The translations under genes were made by a program, and so were the position numbers. From Rickettsiales bacterium (lineage in GTDB: Bacteria; Pseudomonadota; Alphaproteobacteria; Methylaequorales; Methylaequoraceae), in NCBI GenBank assembly GCA_002711625.1, contig PARR01000022.1:31032-44659 (forward strand): 13,628 nt of DNA, written 5' to 3'. Every line of letters begins with the position of its first letter. Within the stretch, counting starts at the first letter, position 1. This document shows positions 7,106 to 13,628 of the stretch, in pieces. The notes beneath the pieces are model-generated. The model saw only the letters and a list, made by a program, of their open reading frames with translations. It ran no database searches and had not been told where the DNA came from.

Positions 7106-8053
7106 TTAGGAAAAAGATTTCTTTAATAATTTATCATTAACCTTACCACAAAAGTAGGTTTTACCTGAGCTAATCGAGTTAATAATCACACAAGCTGGGC
7201 TAAATAATAAGCCATCTATTTTGTAAAAATCCATATCATAGCTTTCAAAAATTTCTTTAAATGGTTTTCCATAATCTTTGGAGTTAAAACTCGGTAATTG
7301 ATTACTTAAGCGTTCAAGCTCATTTTCTGGTCCTGAGATATATAATTGTACAATACCTCCATATATAATTGAATCATTTGTTCTACCCATCCCATGAACA
7401 AAATCTTTGCCAAGTGGAGGTAATGGGGCAGTTCCAAATCCATGAACAATTCTTTCTAAAGGAAATTTTAATTCATGTATTTTGTGAATGGCAACCTCAA
7501 GAACTCTTGAAACAACTTGAATATTCCCACTTATAGAGATTGTTGGTGTTAGTATAAAAATTAAATCTTTTGGTGAAATTTTACAGTCTGAAGAAACTTT
7601 ATTAACTATTTCTTCAGGTGGAACGTTATCAACCTCAAGAATCAGGACTGTCTTATTGGAATTATCAATGTATCTAATTTCTCTAAATATTTCTTCTTTT
7701 TGAGCGATAGATCTTGCTGGTCCAGAACCTAAAGAAAAAAAATTGTTGTGATTAAGACTCCATCCTGCATACTGAGAACCAAGGCAAGCAAGAACTGGTC
7801 TTGAGGCAGAAACATTTATATCCCATCCATATATTTCTGAATTCTTATTTGGAACCAAATTAACTTTACCTAACCCGCCTAAACATATCTCAGATATTCT
7901 TAGTCCAGCCTCAATACTACCATCAGACTTAATACCCGCATCAATAATTTTACAATTTAATGGTCCATCATAAATCTCGATGTTTAGTCTATCTTTATTT
8001 TTTACTAAGTCATTTGTAAGTTCGTTAGTAATTTTGTTTATACTGTAATCCAT
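7106..8053 (-). CDS. mch: Methenyltetrahydromethanopterin cyclohydrolase, Mch
   Basis: Mch hydrolyses methenyl-H4MPT to 5-formyl-H4MPT, the step between MtdB and the Fhc complex. The 315-residue protein has the whole family pattern: IIDAGIKSDGSIEAGLRISEICLGGLGKV at the N-terminus, INVSASRPVLACLGSQYAGW, FSLGSGPARSIA, LILEVDNVPP, ILTPTISISGNIQVVSRVLE, IVHGFGTAPLPP and the C-terminal FSPACVIINSISSGKTYFCG. I chose ATG 8053 over a TTG at 8071: from ATG the N-terminal length fits the family, and the gene begins 7 nt after the upstream stop instead of overlapping it. It lies within the mptG-to-CitG-like - strand operon. Confidence 0.95.
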   Translation of the reverse strand: MDYSINKITNELTNDLVKNKDRLNIEIYDGPLNCKIIDAGIKSDGSIEAGLRISEICLGGLGKVNLVPNKNSEIYGWDINVSASRPVLACLGSQYAGWSLNHNNFFSLGSGPARSIAQKEEIFREIRYIDNSNKTVLILEVDNVPPEEIVNKVSSDCKISPKDLIFILTPTISISGNIQVVSRVLEVAIHKIHELKFPLERIVHGFGTAPLPPLGKDFVHGMGRTNDSIIYGGIVQLYISGPENELERLSNQLPSFNSKDYGKPFKEIFESYDMDFYKIDGLLFSPACVIINSISSGKTYFCGKVNDKLLKKSFS

Positions 8054-8060
8054 AGCAAAT

Positions 8061-9152
8061 TTAAATTTCAAAAAGTTTTTGACCTACATTATAAGTCCAA
8101 TGATTAATTTTACTTTTAAGTATTTCTTTATTATTAGAACGTAAATGCAACAAACAAATCGGTTGATTTTTCTTGATTATTTCGAATTTAATTGGTAATT
8201 CTGAAAATTTTTTTTCAGGTAATTTTTTTAGAAAATTTAAGTGCTTTGCACCTACCTCGAAATTTTTTTTTGAGTAAATTATAGAACTTGAATAGAAATT
8301 TTTTGGATTCACAAATTCGTGTGTATCAAACAATTTTGACCTAAACAATTTAAATAATTTCCTCTCATTCATTTTTGTGCTAAGACCAGGTCTAGGATTT
8401 AATTCCAAAACCTTTATTTTTTTACATTCCTCATCATAAATTAAATCTATATTATTAAATCCGTTTAAAGAAAACAACTTCGATGTAACTGTAACTATTT
8501 TGCTAACTTCTTTTACTTTCTCATGATTTAGTTTTTTTGTGATAATTCCATTCAGGTAGAATGGAAATTTCCCAATTACTTGAGTTATTATTGAACATGT
8601 CGATAATATTTCAATATCATTTTCTTTACAAAAAAACTGAACTGAAAAAACATCACCAATAATTTTTTTTTGATAATACCATTCGTTTCCATTAATTTTT
8701 TTTTTACTCGACAAAAAAACTTTGTTTCCACCTAAACTTTTTGATGATTTTACCAACCAGGTTTCATTTTCCTTTTTTTGAAAGGAAAATTCTGGGATTT
8801 TTATTTTATTATTTGAAAGTTTACCAAAAAAGTTTTTCGGTGAGTTTATTTGTTTAAAAGTTTGGTAGGAATTACCTTTATTTTCTCTGGATTGAATTAA
8901 GTCGGTATTAATTAGTTCTGCAATACCTGAACAAATTAGGATTGATTTTTTCTCTTCCTTATCAATTTTTATTAAAATCTTCTGGATTGTTTTTGTACGG
9001 AAATTATTAACTAAATAAATTTGTTTGCAGAATTTTCTCAGCTTAAGGCTTTTAAAGAGAGATATAACAAATACGGAATATCCAAGTTTAAAAAAAATTT
9101 TTGATATATCTTCACAATATGAGGATATAATAATTATTTCTTTTTTCTTTAT
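8061..9152 (-). CDS. ATP-grasp protein (COG2232-like) of the C1 cluster, no canonical start codon
   Basis: The frame is open from inside the mtdB tail to 8061, about 363 residues. The first ATG/GTG/TTG in frame is TTG 8756, which would remove the pre-ATP-grasp domain. Yet the preceding 132 codons read as protein: KKKEIIIISSYCEDISKIFF, then KLGYSVFVISSLKSL, and LICSGIAELINTDLI, a typical Rossmann-like N-terminal domain. TWLVKSSKSLGGNKV (about 131-145) is the ATP loop, and NGFNNIDLIYDEECKKIKV leading to LELNPRPGLSTKM is the metal-binding region. The best start is ATA at 9152, which overlaps the mtdB stop as ATAA; ATT at 9155 is the alternative. Homologues occur next to mch in methylotroph C1 clusters; the substrate is unknown. 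A carboxylate-amine ligation in cofactor synthesis is inferred. Confidence 0.7.
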   Translation of the reverse strand: MKKKEIIIISSYCEDISKIFFKLGYSVFVISLFKSLKLRKFCKQIYLVNNFRTKTIQKILIKIDKEEKKSILICSGIAELINTDLIQSRENKGNSYQTFKQINSPKNFFGKLSNNKIKIPEFSFQKKENETWLVKSSKSLGGNKVFLSSKKKINGNEWYYQKKIIGDVFSVQFFCKENDIEILSTCSIITQVIGKFPFYLNGIITKKLNHEKVKEVSKIVTVTSKLFSLNGFNNIDLIYDEECKKIKVLELNPRPGLSTKMNERKLFKLFRSKLFDTHEFVNPKNFYSSSIIYSKKNFEVGAKHLNFLKKLPEKKFSELPIKFEIIKKNQPICLLHLRSNNKEILKSKINHWTYNVGQKLFEI

Positions 9153-10045
9153 AATCCCAAAATCTCTCTTGCAGTTTTTAATGCTTCATCAAAGTTTAAA
9201 TATTGCGGTTTATCTGCAGAACACATTTTCTCAAACATTCTGTACTGTGTTTTAACTTTTACATCTCCCGAAGCTAGCGCTCCAATACTGAGTGCACCAC
9301 AGTCGTGTTTGTCATCGTTATCTTTTAATCCAACACCCTCAAGACCAGCTGGAGGTACAGCATTTACATCAGCAAGGACCATTGCTTTTTTTGCCAATTT
9401 TAGTTGCTCTAGACTTAACACTTGTGTGCCAGCCCTTGCCGCACAAAAAATTAAATCAGCATCACTTAAATATGATGAATTTAATTCATCTGTTGAACCA
9501 TCCACTGGTATTACATCGACATCAAATCTTTTTTTATATTCGTTAGCCTTTTTGCCAACATTTTCTACCCCGTCATAACCAACTATTTTACAAGTCGAAC
9601 CAAATTGAGTGCACATTACTGCAGAAATCCCACCCACAATACCTTTTCCTCCGTATATGATAATTTTTTTTCCCTCAAGATTTGTTTGAAATTTGTCTCT
9701 AAGAGTCTTTTCTGCACAAGCAACCATTGCTGCAGCTGTTGTAAAAGAACCAGCTGGGTCTGGGAATACCGAAATCTCAAATGGAGGGACCATGGCAGAT
9801 TTTGCAGTTTCCATCATATCTAATGCCAAAGATGCGTCCTTTCCACAAATGAAAAGTCCAGTTTTTTTTGCATTTGAAACCGACCTTGAAAAAATTGCAT
9901 CCTGGACCAGCCCTCTGACATCTGAAAGATTAACATTTGTGTATGGAATAACTATATCGTATCCAGCATCAATAGCCATGTTTACATCAAATGGGCTTAC
10001 ATTTTCCTGTGGACTGAACATATGTAAAATATTTTTTTTTGTCAT
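9149..10045 (-). CDS. mtdB: NAD(P)-dependent methylene-tetrahydromethanopterin dehydrogenase, MtdB
   Basis: MtdB oxidises methylene-H4MPT to methenyl-H4MPT with NAD+ or NADP+. The 298-residue protein aligns by eye with methylotroph MtdB, not MtdA: ILHMFSPQENVSPFDVNMAI at the N-terminus, VIPYTNVNLSDVRGLVQDAIFSR, VPPFEISVFPDPAGSFTTAAAMVA, the nucleotide-binding glycine loop YGGKGIVGG (131-139), and ADVNAVPPAGLEGVGL followed by IGALASGDVKVKTQ. It begins at ATG 10045, 9 nt after the mptG stop, without a clear Shine-Dalgarno site, so it is probably coupled to mptG. Its stop TAA overlaps the apparent ATA start of the ATP-grasp gene. MtdB is a bacterial enzyme, which argues against an archaeal source for the window. 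Confidence 0.96.
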   Translation of the reverse strand: MTKKNILHMFSPQENVSPFDVNMAIDAGYDIVIPYTNVNLSDVRGLVQDAIFSRSVSNAKKTGLFICGKDASLALDMMETAKSAMVPPFEISVFPDPAGSFTTAAAMVACAEKTLRDKFQTNLEGKKIIIYGGKGIVGGISAVMCTQFGSTCKIVGYDGVENVGKKANEYKKRFDVDVIPVDGSTDELNSSYLSDADLIFCAARAGTQVLSLEQLKLAKKAMVLADVNAVPPAGLEGVGLKDNDDKHDCGALSIGALASGDVKVKTQYRMFEKMCSADKPQYLNFDEALKTAREILGL

Positions 10046-10054
10046 ATTTTATTA

Positions 10055-11011
10055 TTAAGTTTTAATACACCCTTGATTACGTCCATCAACTTTTTCAAAA
10101 GTTAAATCATCCAACTCAGAATATTTCATATATTTTTTTAAATCAATTAACAACTGATTTCTTTTTTTTACGTTTTCGCAAAATATGAACCCACTTGGCC
10201 CCCAGGAAGATTGACCGTATCCCATTATTTTTTTTTTACTTAAAAAATTAAAAATCTTTTCAACTCTTTTGCTAGCAAATTTTTTTTCATCATTGTAAAA
10301 GACTCGTGACATGTTTTCTTGAATGATCTGAATTCCTTTACAAAAGTTAGTAAAATTATTTTCAATTATCGACGGAATAATATTCATTAAAAGTGTTTGA
10401 CTATTAACCATTGAAATACTTGGATCTATTTTAGATATTATATCGAATTGTTTCTTTTCATCATTTCCAGATAAACCTTTAAATGAATCATCTAAAATTA
10501 AAATGATCTTCCATTTATTTGGCCATTCTGTTCTAAAAAAAACTGGTGGTATAGTTGTCATATTTCCTTTTCCACAATCTACAATAAAACCACCGTTATT
10601 GAAGGACTCGATTCCTACTCCTGACCTCAATCCTCTCCCAGAAATTTTCACAATATCATTGAAAGAGAGTTTTAAGTTATGGAATTCAGAAATTAACAAT
10701 CCTACAGTCAGTGCCAGTTGAGTTCCTGAGCCCAATCCAACATGAGAAGGCGTAGTTTCGTGAACTTCTATTCTGAAGGGTTTAAAAAAAAACTTTTTTT
10801 TAAATTTTTCAAAAACATCGTTTATTTTTAATTTAACATACTCGTTTTTACTTACTATTTCGTAATTTTTACTTTCTTTGATTTGAATTACATTCTTAAA
10901 TTTTGATATTGTTAAACCTAAACTTCCAAAATTTCTTGGAGCTGCTTTATCAAGTTCAATAAAACCAAGGTGAAGCCTTGAGGGACTATTGATTTTTATG
11001 CTCATATTCAT
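10055..11011 (-). CDS. mptG: Beta-ribofuranosylaminobenzene 5'-phosphate synthase, MptG
   Basis: MptG condenses PRPP with a 4-hydroxybenzoate/4-aminobenzoate substrate with loss of CO2, the first committed step to the methanopterin side chain. The 318-residue GHMP-kinase-fold protein shows INSPSRLHLGFIEL (7-20), FGSLGLTI (28-34), the glycine-rich TPSHVGLGSGTQLALTVG (87-104), RGLRSGVGIESFNNGGFIVD and a C-terminal GYGQSSWGPSGF, all typical of beta-RFAP synthase and not of true sugar kinases. There are two candidate ATGs, 11011 and 11005; neither has a clear Shine-Dalgarno site. It heads the - strand series mptG-mtdB-ATP-grasp-mch-RimK-like-CitG-like and is divergent from the carbinolamine dehydratase gene. 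Confidence 0.93.
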   Translation of the reverse strand: MNMSIKINSPSRLHLGFIELDKAAPRNFGSLGLTISKFKNVIQIKESKNYEIVSKNEYVKLKINDVFEKFKKKFFFKPFRIEVHETTPSHVGLGSGTQLALTVGLLISEFHNLKLSFNDIVKISGRGLRSGVGIESFNNGGFIVDCGKGNMTTIPPVFFRTEWPNKWKIILILDDSFKGLSGNDEKKQFDIISKIDPSISMVNSQTLLMNIIPSIIENNFTNFCKGIQIIQENMSRVFYNDEKKFASKRVEKIFNFLSKKKIMGYGQSSWGPSGFIFCENVKKRNQLLIDLKKYMKYSELDDLTFEKVDGRNQGCIKT

Positions 11012-11102
11012 ATTTTTATAATAAAATTTTAATTTATAATTTTTATTTAAGTGTGATATTCATTACTAAAATAATTAATAACAAATTTAGGAGTTTTTTA
11101 AA
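11012..11102. promoter_or_regulatory. Divergent intergenic region between mptG and the PCD-fhc operon
   Basis: This 91-bp, almost pure A/T region is the only non-coding gap between two divergent operons, so promoters for both should lie in or near it. TATAAT occurs on the + strand at 11017-11022 and 11035-11040, but neither has a good -35 element, so no particular promoter is called. The + strand gene has a good AGGAG ribosome binding site at 11089-11093; mptG has none. Confidence 0.5.
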
Positions 11103-11477
11103 ATGAATGATAAAGAAATTAGTGTTTATGAGGAGGAAAAAATCCAATCCTTCCTCAAAGATAGATTGCAAGGATGGGAGTATGACGGTAAATGGATCAG
11201 AAAAAAATTTAAAACACATAGTTGGAAAGGAACTTTGATGGTAATTAATGCCGTTGGTCATTTGGCGGAGGCAGCTTGGCATCATCCAGACATCATAGCG
11301 TCATATGCTTTTGTTGAAGTTAAACTGGTAACTCATTCTGAAAAAGGCATAACTGATTTAGATCTTGATTTAGCAGAAAAAATAGATCAATTCATTCTAT
11401 GGAATCCAGCAAAATCCGACTCTAAGTTAGAAGGCACTCCCTCTGACCAAAGATTTGCATATTTAAAATATGACTAA
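11103..11477 (+). CDS. Pterin-4a-carbinolamine dehydratase family protein
   Basis: A 124-residue protein with the full PCD/DCoH active-site signature: E56, H60-H61-P62, Y68, H78 and D87, with exactly the spacing of the family pattern. In aromatic amino acid hydroxylation PCD dehydrates 4a-hydroxy-tetrahydropterin, but here it leads the fhc operon and no hydroxylase gene is present. PCD-like genes accompany methylotroph H4MPT clusters, so a role in handling or making the H4MPT pterin is likely; the reaction is not known. The start ATG 11103 has AGGAG at 11089-11093, a 9-nt spacing. Its last eight bases overlap the fhcB start. Family assignment is strong, function in this context is inferred. 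Confidence 0.9.
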   Translation: MNDKEISVYEEEKIQSFLKDRLQGWEYDGKWIRKKFKTHSWKGTLMVINAVGHLAEAAWHHPDIIASYAFVEVKLVTHSEKGITDLDLDLAEKIDQFILWNPAKSDSKLEGTPSDQRFAYLKYD

Positions 11478-12630
11478 CCATGTACGAATTTACTCTAGCC
11501 CCTTTTCGTTCTTAGATTTTAAAAACTCCGAACAGGCTGCAAAAGGGAAGAAATCTAAACATATTTGTAACAAGCTTAATTGGAACATTAATAAACTTTC
11601 AAAGAATATTTCTCCAATGATTAACGGTAATAATGTATCAATGGAAAGGGCAGTTAGTGAAGCAAAAAAAATTATCAGAGATTCCAAAGAAATCCATATG
11701 GATGGCTTCTGTTGTGACCAACATTCAATAATTGATCTCATTCGGTTCGCACAAAGAAAAATGTGTACTTGTAATCATTTAGAATGGAGAAAAATATCAA
11801 ATTTTTACATAAATCTTCAGAGATTTGGTGGAGCATTCTCATCTTTAAATGAAATTATTAATAGATGTGATTTTCTTTTTTTCGTTGGATGGAATAATGA
11901 CTTTAGTTTTATAGAAAATCTAGTAAAAAAAGTAAAAAATAAGAATTTAAAAGTATTTGTTTTATCAGAAAAAAAAAAAGTTTTGAATATTCCTAAACTT
12001 ATAAAAGTCAACAAAGGAACTTTAGGAAGCGAATTCAATTTAATTGGTAATATACTTTTAAATTCAAAGCATGATAATCAAAAATATGAATCAGTTTCTG
12101 ATTTATTTAACAAAAGTAATTATCCTGTGTTTGTTCCAAAAATTGATAAAGATAATTATGAGTTAATAACCTCATTTTTCCAGATATTAAAAAATTTAAA
12201 CATTAAAAAACCTACAAAAATTTTGAACACCTTGTTTAGTAATAATGCCCCTGGTTTCATAAACGCATGTTTAACGAAATCCGGATACCCAAACGCTATT
12301 TGTTTTTCACCAATTGGTCCATTATATGACCCCTTTGAATATAATAGTTTTAAACTTAAGGATTTTAAAGATCTTCAAATTTTTGTATCCTGCTTTGACC
12401 ATAATGTAAAAATTGATTTCTTTAAAAATAATATTTTTATTGGTCATCCACATTTCACTCAAAGGAGTAAAGTCAATGTTTTTATACCCACAAAAATACC
12501 TGGAGTTGATTCTCAGGGACTGATCTTAAGACCAGAGTTATCCGGAATAAGAAAGCTTAAAAGTTTGGTAAAATCAAGTTATCCTTCTTTAAGTGATGTG
12601 CTTAAAATGATTGGTATTAAAAATTTATGA
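11470..12630 (+). CDS. fhcB: Formyltransferase/hydrolase complex subunit FhcB
   Basis: FhcB is the bacterial relative of formylmethanofuran dehydrogenase subunit B (FwdB/FmdB). In the FhcABCD complex it carries no working molybdopterin/tungstopterin site and is thought to be structural. The 386-residue protein has INGNNVSMERAVSEAKKII (51-69), a DGFCCDQHSIIDL segment, FGGAFSSLNEIINRCDFLFFVGWN, and the C-terminal FIPTKIPGVDSQGLILRPEL that marks this family. The N-terminal 50 residues contain one cysteine and no CxxC cluster motif. It starts inside the PCD gene (8-nt overlap) and its stop overlaps the fhcD ATG as ATGA. fhcA, which I recall lying between fhcB and fhcD in other methylotrophs, is absent here. 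Confidence 0.88.
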   Translation: MTNHVRIYSSPFSFLDFKNSEQAAKGKKSKHICNKLNWNINKLSKNISPMINGNNVSMERAVSEAKKIIRDSKEIHMDGFCCDQHSIIDLIRFAQRKMCTCNHLEWRKISNFYINLQRFGGAFSSLNEIINRCDFLFFVGWNNDFSFIENLVKKVKNKNLKVFVLSEKKKVLNIPKLIKVNKGTLGSEFNLIGNILLNSKHDNQKYESVSDLFNKSNYPVFVPKIDKDNYELITSFFQILKNLNIKKPTKILNTLFSNNAPGFINACLTKSGYPNAICFSPIGPLYDPFEYNSFKLKDFKDLQIFVSCFDHNVKIDFFKNNIFIGHPHFTQRSKVNVFIPTKIPGVDSQGLILRPELSGIRKLKSLVKSSYPSLSDVLKMIGIKNL

Positions 12631-13523
12631 AAATAAATAAAATATTCATAGATGACACTTTTGCCGAGGCTTTCCCGATGAAAGCAACTAGGTTGATAAT
12701 AACTGCCTACAATAAAAAATGGGCGAAGGAAGCTGCGTTGTCATTTACTGGTTTTGCAACATCAGTTATAGCTTGCGGATGTGAATCAGGAATAGAAGCA
12801 GAATTGAACCCCAAAGATACCCCAGATAACAGACCAGGAGTATCTATTTTAGTTTTCTCTATGTCATCCAAGGAATTAGCTAAGCAAGTACTTAATAGGG
12901 CAGGGCAGTCAGTTATGACGACTCCATCAACTGCTTTGTTTTCTGGAAATTTAGGAACAAAGGAAATTAAGTTAGGGAGTGCCTTAAGATATTTTGGAGA
13001 TGGTTTTCAGATTTCTAAAATTATTGGAAATAAAAAGTTTTGGAGAATCCCTGTAATGGATGGAGAGTTTTTTTGCGAGGATTTTGCTTACGAGATGAGT
13101 GCAATTGGAGGCGGAAATATTATTGTTTTAGGTGAAAATTACGAAAAAACAATTTTCGCTTGCGAAAAAGCTGTGAAAGAAATGCAAAAAGTAAAAAATA
13201 TCATACTTCCATTTCCCGGAGGAATCGTTAGGTCGGGTTCAAAGGTCGGTTCGAAATATAAACAGTTAATAGCATCAACTAACTTTGAATATTGTCCTAC
13301 ATTAAGGGGCATAGTTAATTCTAAAATTAAAAAAGGCATTAATTGTGTTTTAGAAATTGTAATAGATGGCTTAAGCGAAAAAGACATTTCTACTGCAATG
13401 AAACGAGGTATTGATGCTATCGTAAGAGATGGCCCAAATAGTGGAGTCAAAGTAATATCAGCGGGAAACTATGGTGGAAAGTTGGGCCCACATTTGTTTA
13501 AATTAAAATCAATAATAAAATGA
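12627..13523 (+). CDS. fhcD: Formylmethanofuran:tetrahydromethanopterin formyltransferase, FhcD
   Basis: FhcD moves the formyl group between H4MPT and methylofuran within the Fhc complex; FhcA then releases formate. The 298-residue protein is full length for the Ftr family: DDTFAEAFPMKATRLIITA (9-27), FATSVIACGCESGIEAEL, TPDNRPGVSILVFSMS, VMTTPSTALFSG, LRYFGDGFQISK, WRIPVMDGEFFCEDFAY, FPGGIVRSGSKVGSKYK, CPTLRG and the C-terminal AGNYGGKLGPHLFKL. The ATG overlaps the fhcB stop by four bases, and its TGA overlaps the next gene's ATG by four bases, giving tight coupling expected for subunits of one complex. Identification is secure. Confidence 0.96.
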   Translation: MKINKIFIDDTFAEAFPMKATRLIITAYNKKWAKEAALSFTGFATSVIACGCESGIEAELNPKDTPDNRPGVSILVFSMSSKELAKQVLNRAGQSVMTTPSTALFSGNLGTKEIKLGSALRYFGDGFQISKIIGNKKFWRIPVMDGEFFCEDFAYEMSAIGGGNIIVLGENYEKTIFACEKAVKEMQKVKNIILPFPGGIVRSGSKVGSKYKQLIASTNFEYCPTLRGIVNSKIKKGINCVLEIVIDGLSEKDISTAMKRGIDAIVRDGPNSGVKVISAGNYGGKLGPHLFKLKSIIK

Positions 13524-13628
13524 AAATAGTTCTTAATTTAAAAAGAAAAGTTGATAAAAATTTTGATTTAGAAATTTTAACTCATTTAAATCATGTTGAC
13601 TTTACAAAAAAGTCTTTCAGTAAATTAA
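13520..13628 (+). CDS. fhcC: Probable FhcC N-terminus, truncated by window edge
   Basis: An ATG at 13520 overlaps the fhcD stop (ATGA) and opens a frame that runs to the window end, 36 codons: it begins MKIVLNLKRKVDKNFDLEIL. The short beta-strand start followed by a basic stretch and DLEIL resembles the start of FwdC/FhcC, the beta-helix subunit of the complex, and fhcC after fhcD is the gene order I recall for methylotrophs. The visible part is too short to prove it; an fhcA gene or another protein cannot be excluded. Confidence 0.6.
   Translation, partial: MKIVLNLKRKVDKNFDLEILTHLNHVDFTKKSFSKL

Noticed and set aside
8054..8071. TTG start for mch at 8071, adding six residues
   Set aside because: It would overlap the upstream gene and adds a lysine/phenylalanine stretch not seen in Mch; ATG 8053 gives a normal N-terminus.
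8061..8756. ATP-grasp protein of 231 residues starting at TTG 8756
   Set aside because: This start falls in the middle of the ATP-binding segment (TWLVKSSKSLGG). The same frame stays open for 132 more codons with domain-like sequence, so the gene is longer and starts near 9152.
9693..10058. 121-residue open frame antisense to mtdB
   Set aside because: It mirrors a highly conserved enzyme, has no recognisable family and no ribosome binding site; treated as a shadow.
13139..13450. 103-residue open frame antisense to fhcD
   Set aside because: It is opposite conserved Ftr-family sequence and has no independent support.
1..13628. Archaeal origin of the window
   Set aside because: Many genes are archaeal-like, but MtdB, stand-alone Fae of methylotroph type, FhcB without metal-site features and bacterial promoter hexamers point to a bacterium.
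1..13628. Mobile elements, CRISPR arrays, tRNA or rRNA genes
   Set aside because: No transposase or integrase, no spaced direct repeats, and no cloverleaf or rRNA-like sequence were seen on either strand.

Overview
This window is a dense, very AT-rich (visibly around 30% GC, judged by eye) gene island for tetrahydromethanopterin (H4MPT)/methylofuran-linked one-carbon metabolism. The organism looks like a bacterium, not an archaeon: it has a bacterial-type NAD(P)-dependent methylene-H4MPT dehydrogenase (MtdB), a stand-alone formaldehyde-activating enzyme (Fae), FhcB/FhcD of the bacterial formyltransferase/hydrolase complex, bacterial -10/-35 promoters and Shine-Dalgarno sites. Tight packing, 1-8 nt gene overlaps, low GC and long A/T homopolymers suggest a streamlined, possibly aquatic, methylotroph or C1-oxidising proteobacterium. 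The lineage is an inference.

Layout. (1) Positions 3-2096, + strand: a truncated dihydropteroate-synthase-like DUF6513 gene, a DUF447 gene and mfnB (furan precursor synthesis). (2) 2072-4054, - strand: mfnF (ASKHA-fold, couples the furan unit) and an mfnD-type ATP-grasp ligase whose frame is broken inside a 13-base homopolymer. (3) 4023-4751, + strand: a HisA-like protein whose 5' end overlaps the ligase. (4) 4844-11011, - strand: in transcription order mptG, mtdB, a COG2232-like ATP-grasp gene with no canonical start codon, mch, a RimK-like ligase, a CitG-like protein and fae. fae has a convincing promoter inside the CitG-like gene, a strong ribosome binding site and a downstream stem-loop. 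(5) 11103-13628, + strand: a pterin-4a-carbinolamine dehydratase, fhcB, fhcD and the first 36 codons of a probable fhcC that runs off the window.

How it works together. Fae condenses formaldehyde with (dephospho-)H4MPT. MtdB oxidises methylene-H4MPT to methenyl-H4MPT, Mch hydrolyses it to formyl-H4MPT, and the Fhc complex passes the formyl group to methylofuran and releases formate. The remaining genes build the two cofactors: MptG makes the ribofuranosyl-aminobenzene core of methanopterin; MfnB, MfnF and the MfnD-like ligase make methylofuran. The CitG-like, RimK-like, HisA-like, DUF447, DUF6513 and COG2232-like proteins are conserved companions of this pathway with roles that are only partly assigned or unknown. 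fhcA and the kinase mfnE are not in the window.

Most unusual points: the homopolymer frameshift in the mfnD-like gene, the ATP-grasp gene that seems to begin with ATA in an ATAA stop/start overlap, the absence of fhcA from between fhcB and fhcD, the insulated fae transcription unit, and the head-to-head overlap of the mfnD-like and HisA-like genes. I see no tRNA, rRNA, mobile element or CRISPR array, and no gene-free stretch longer than about 100 bases.
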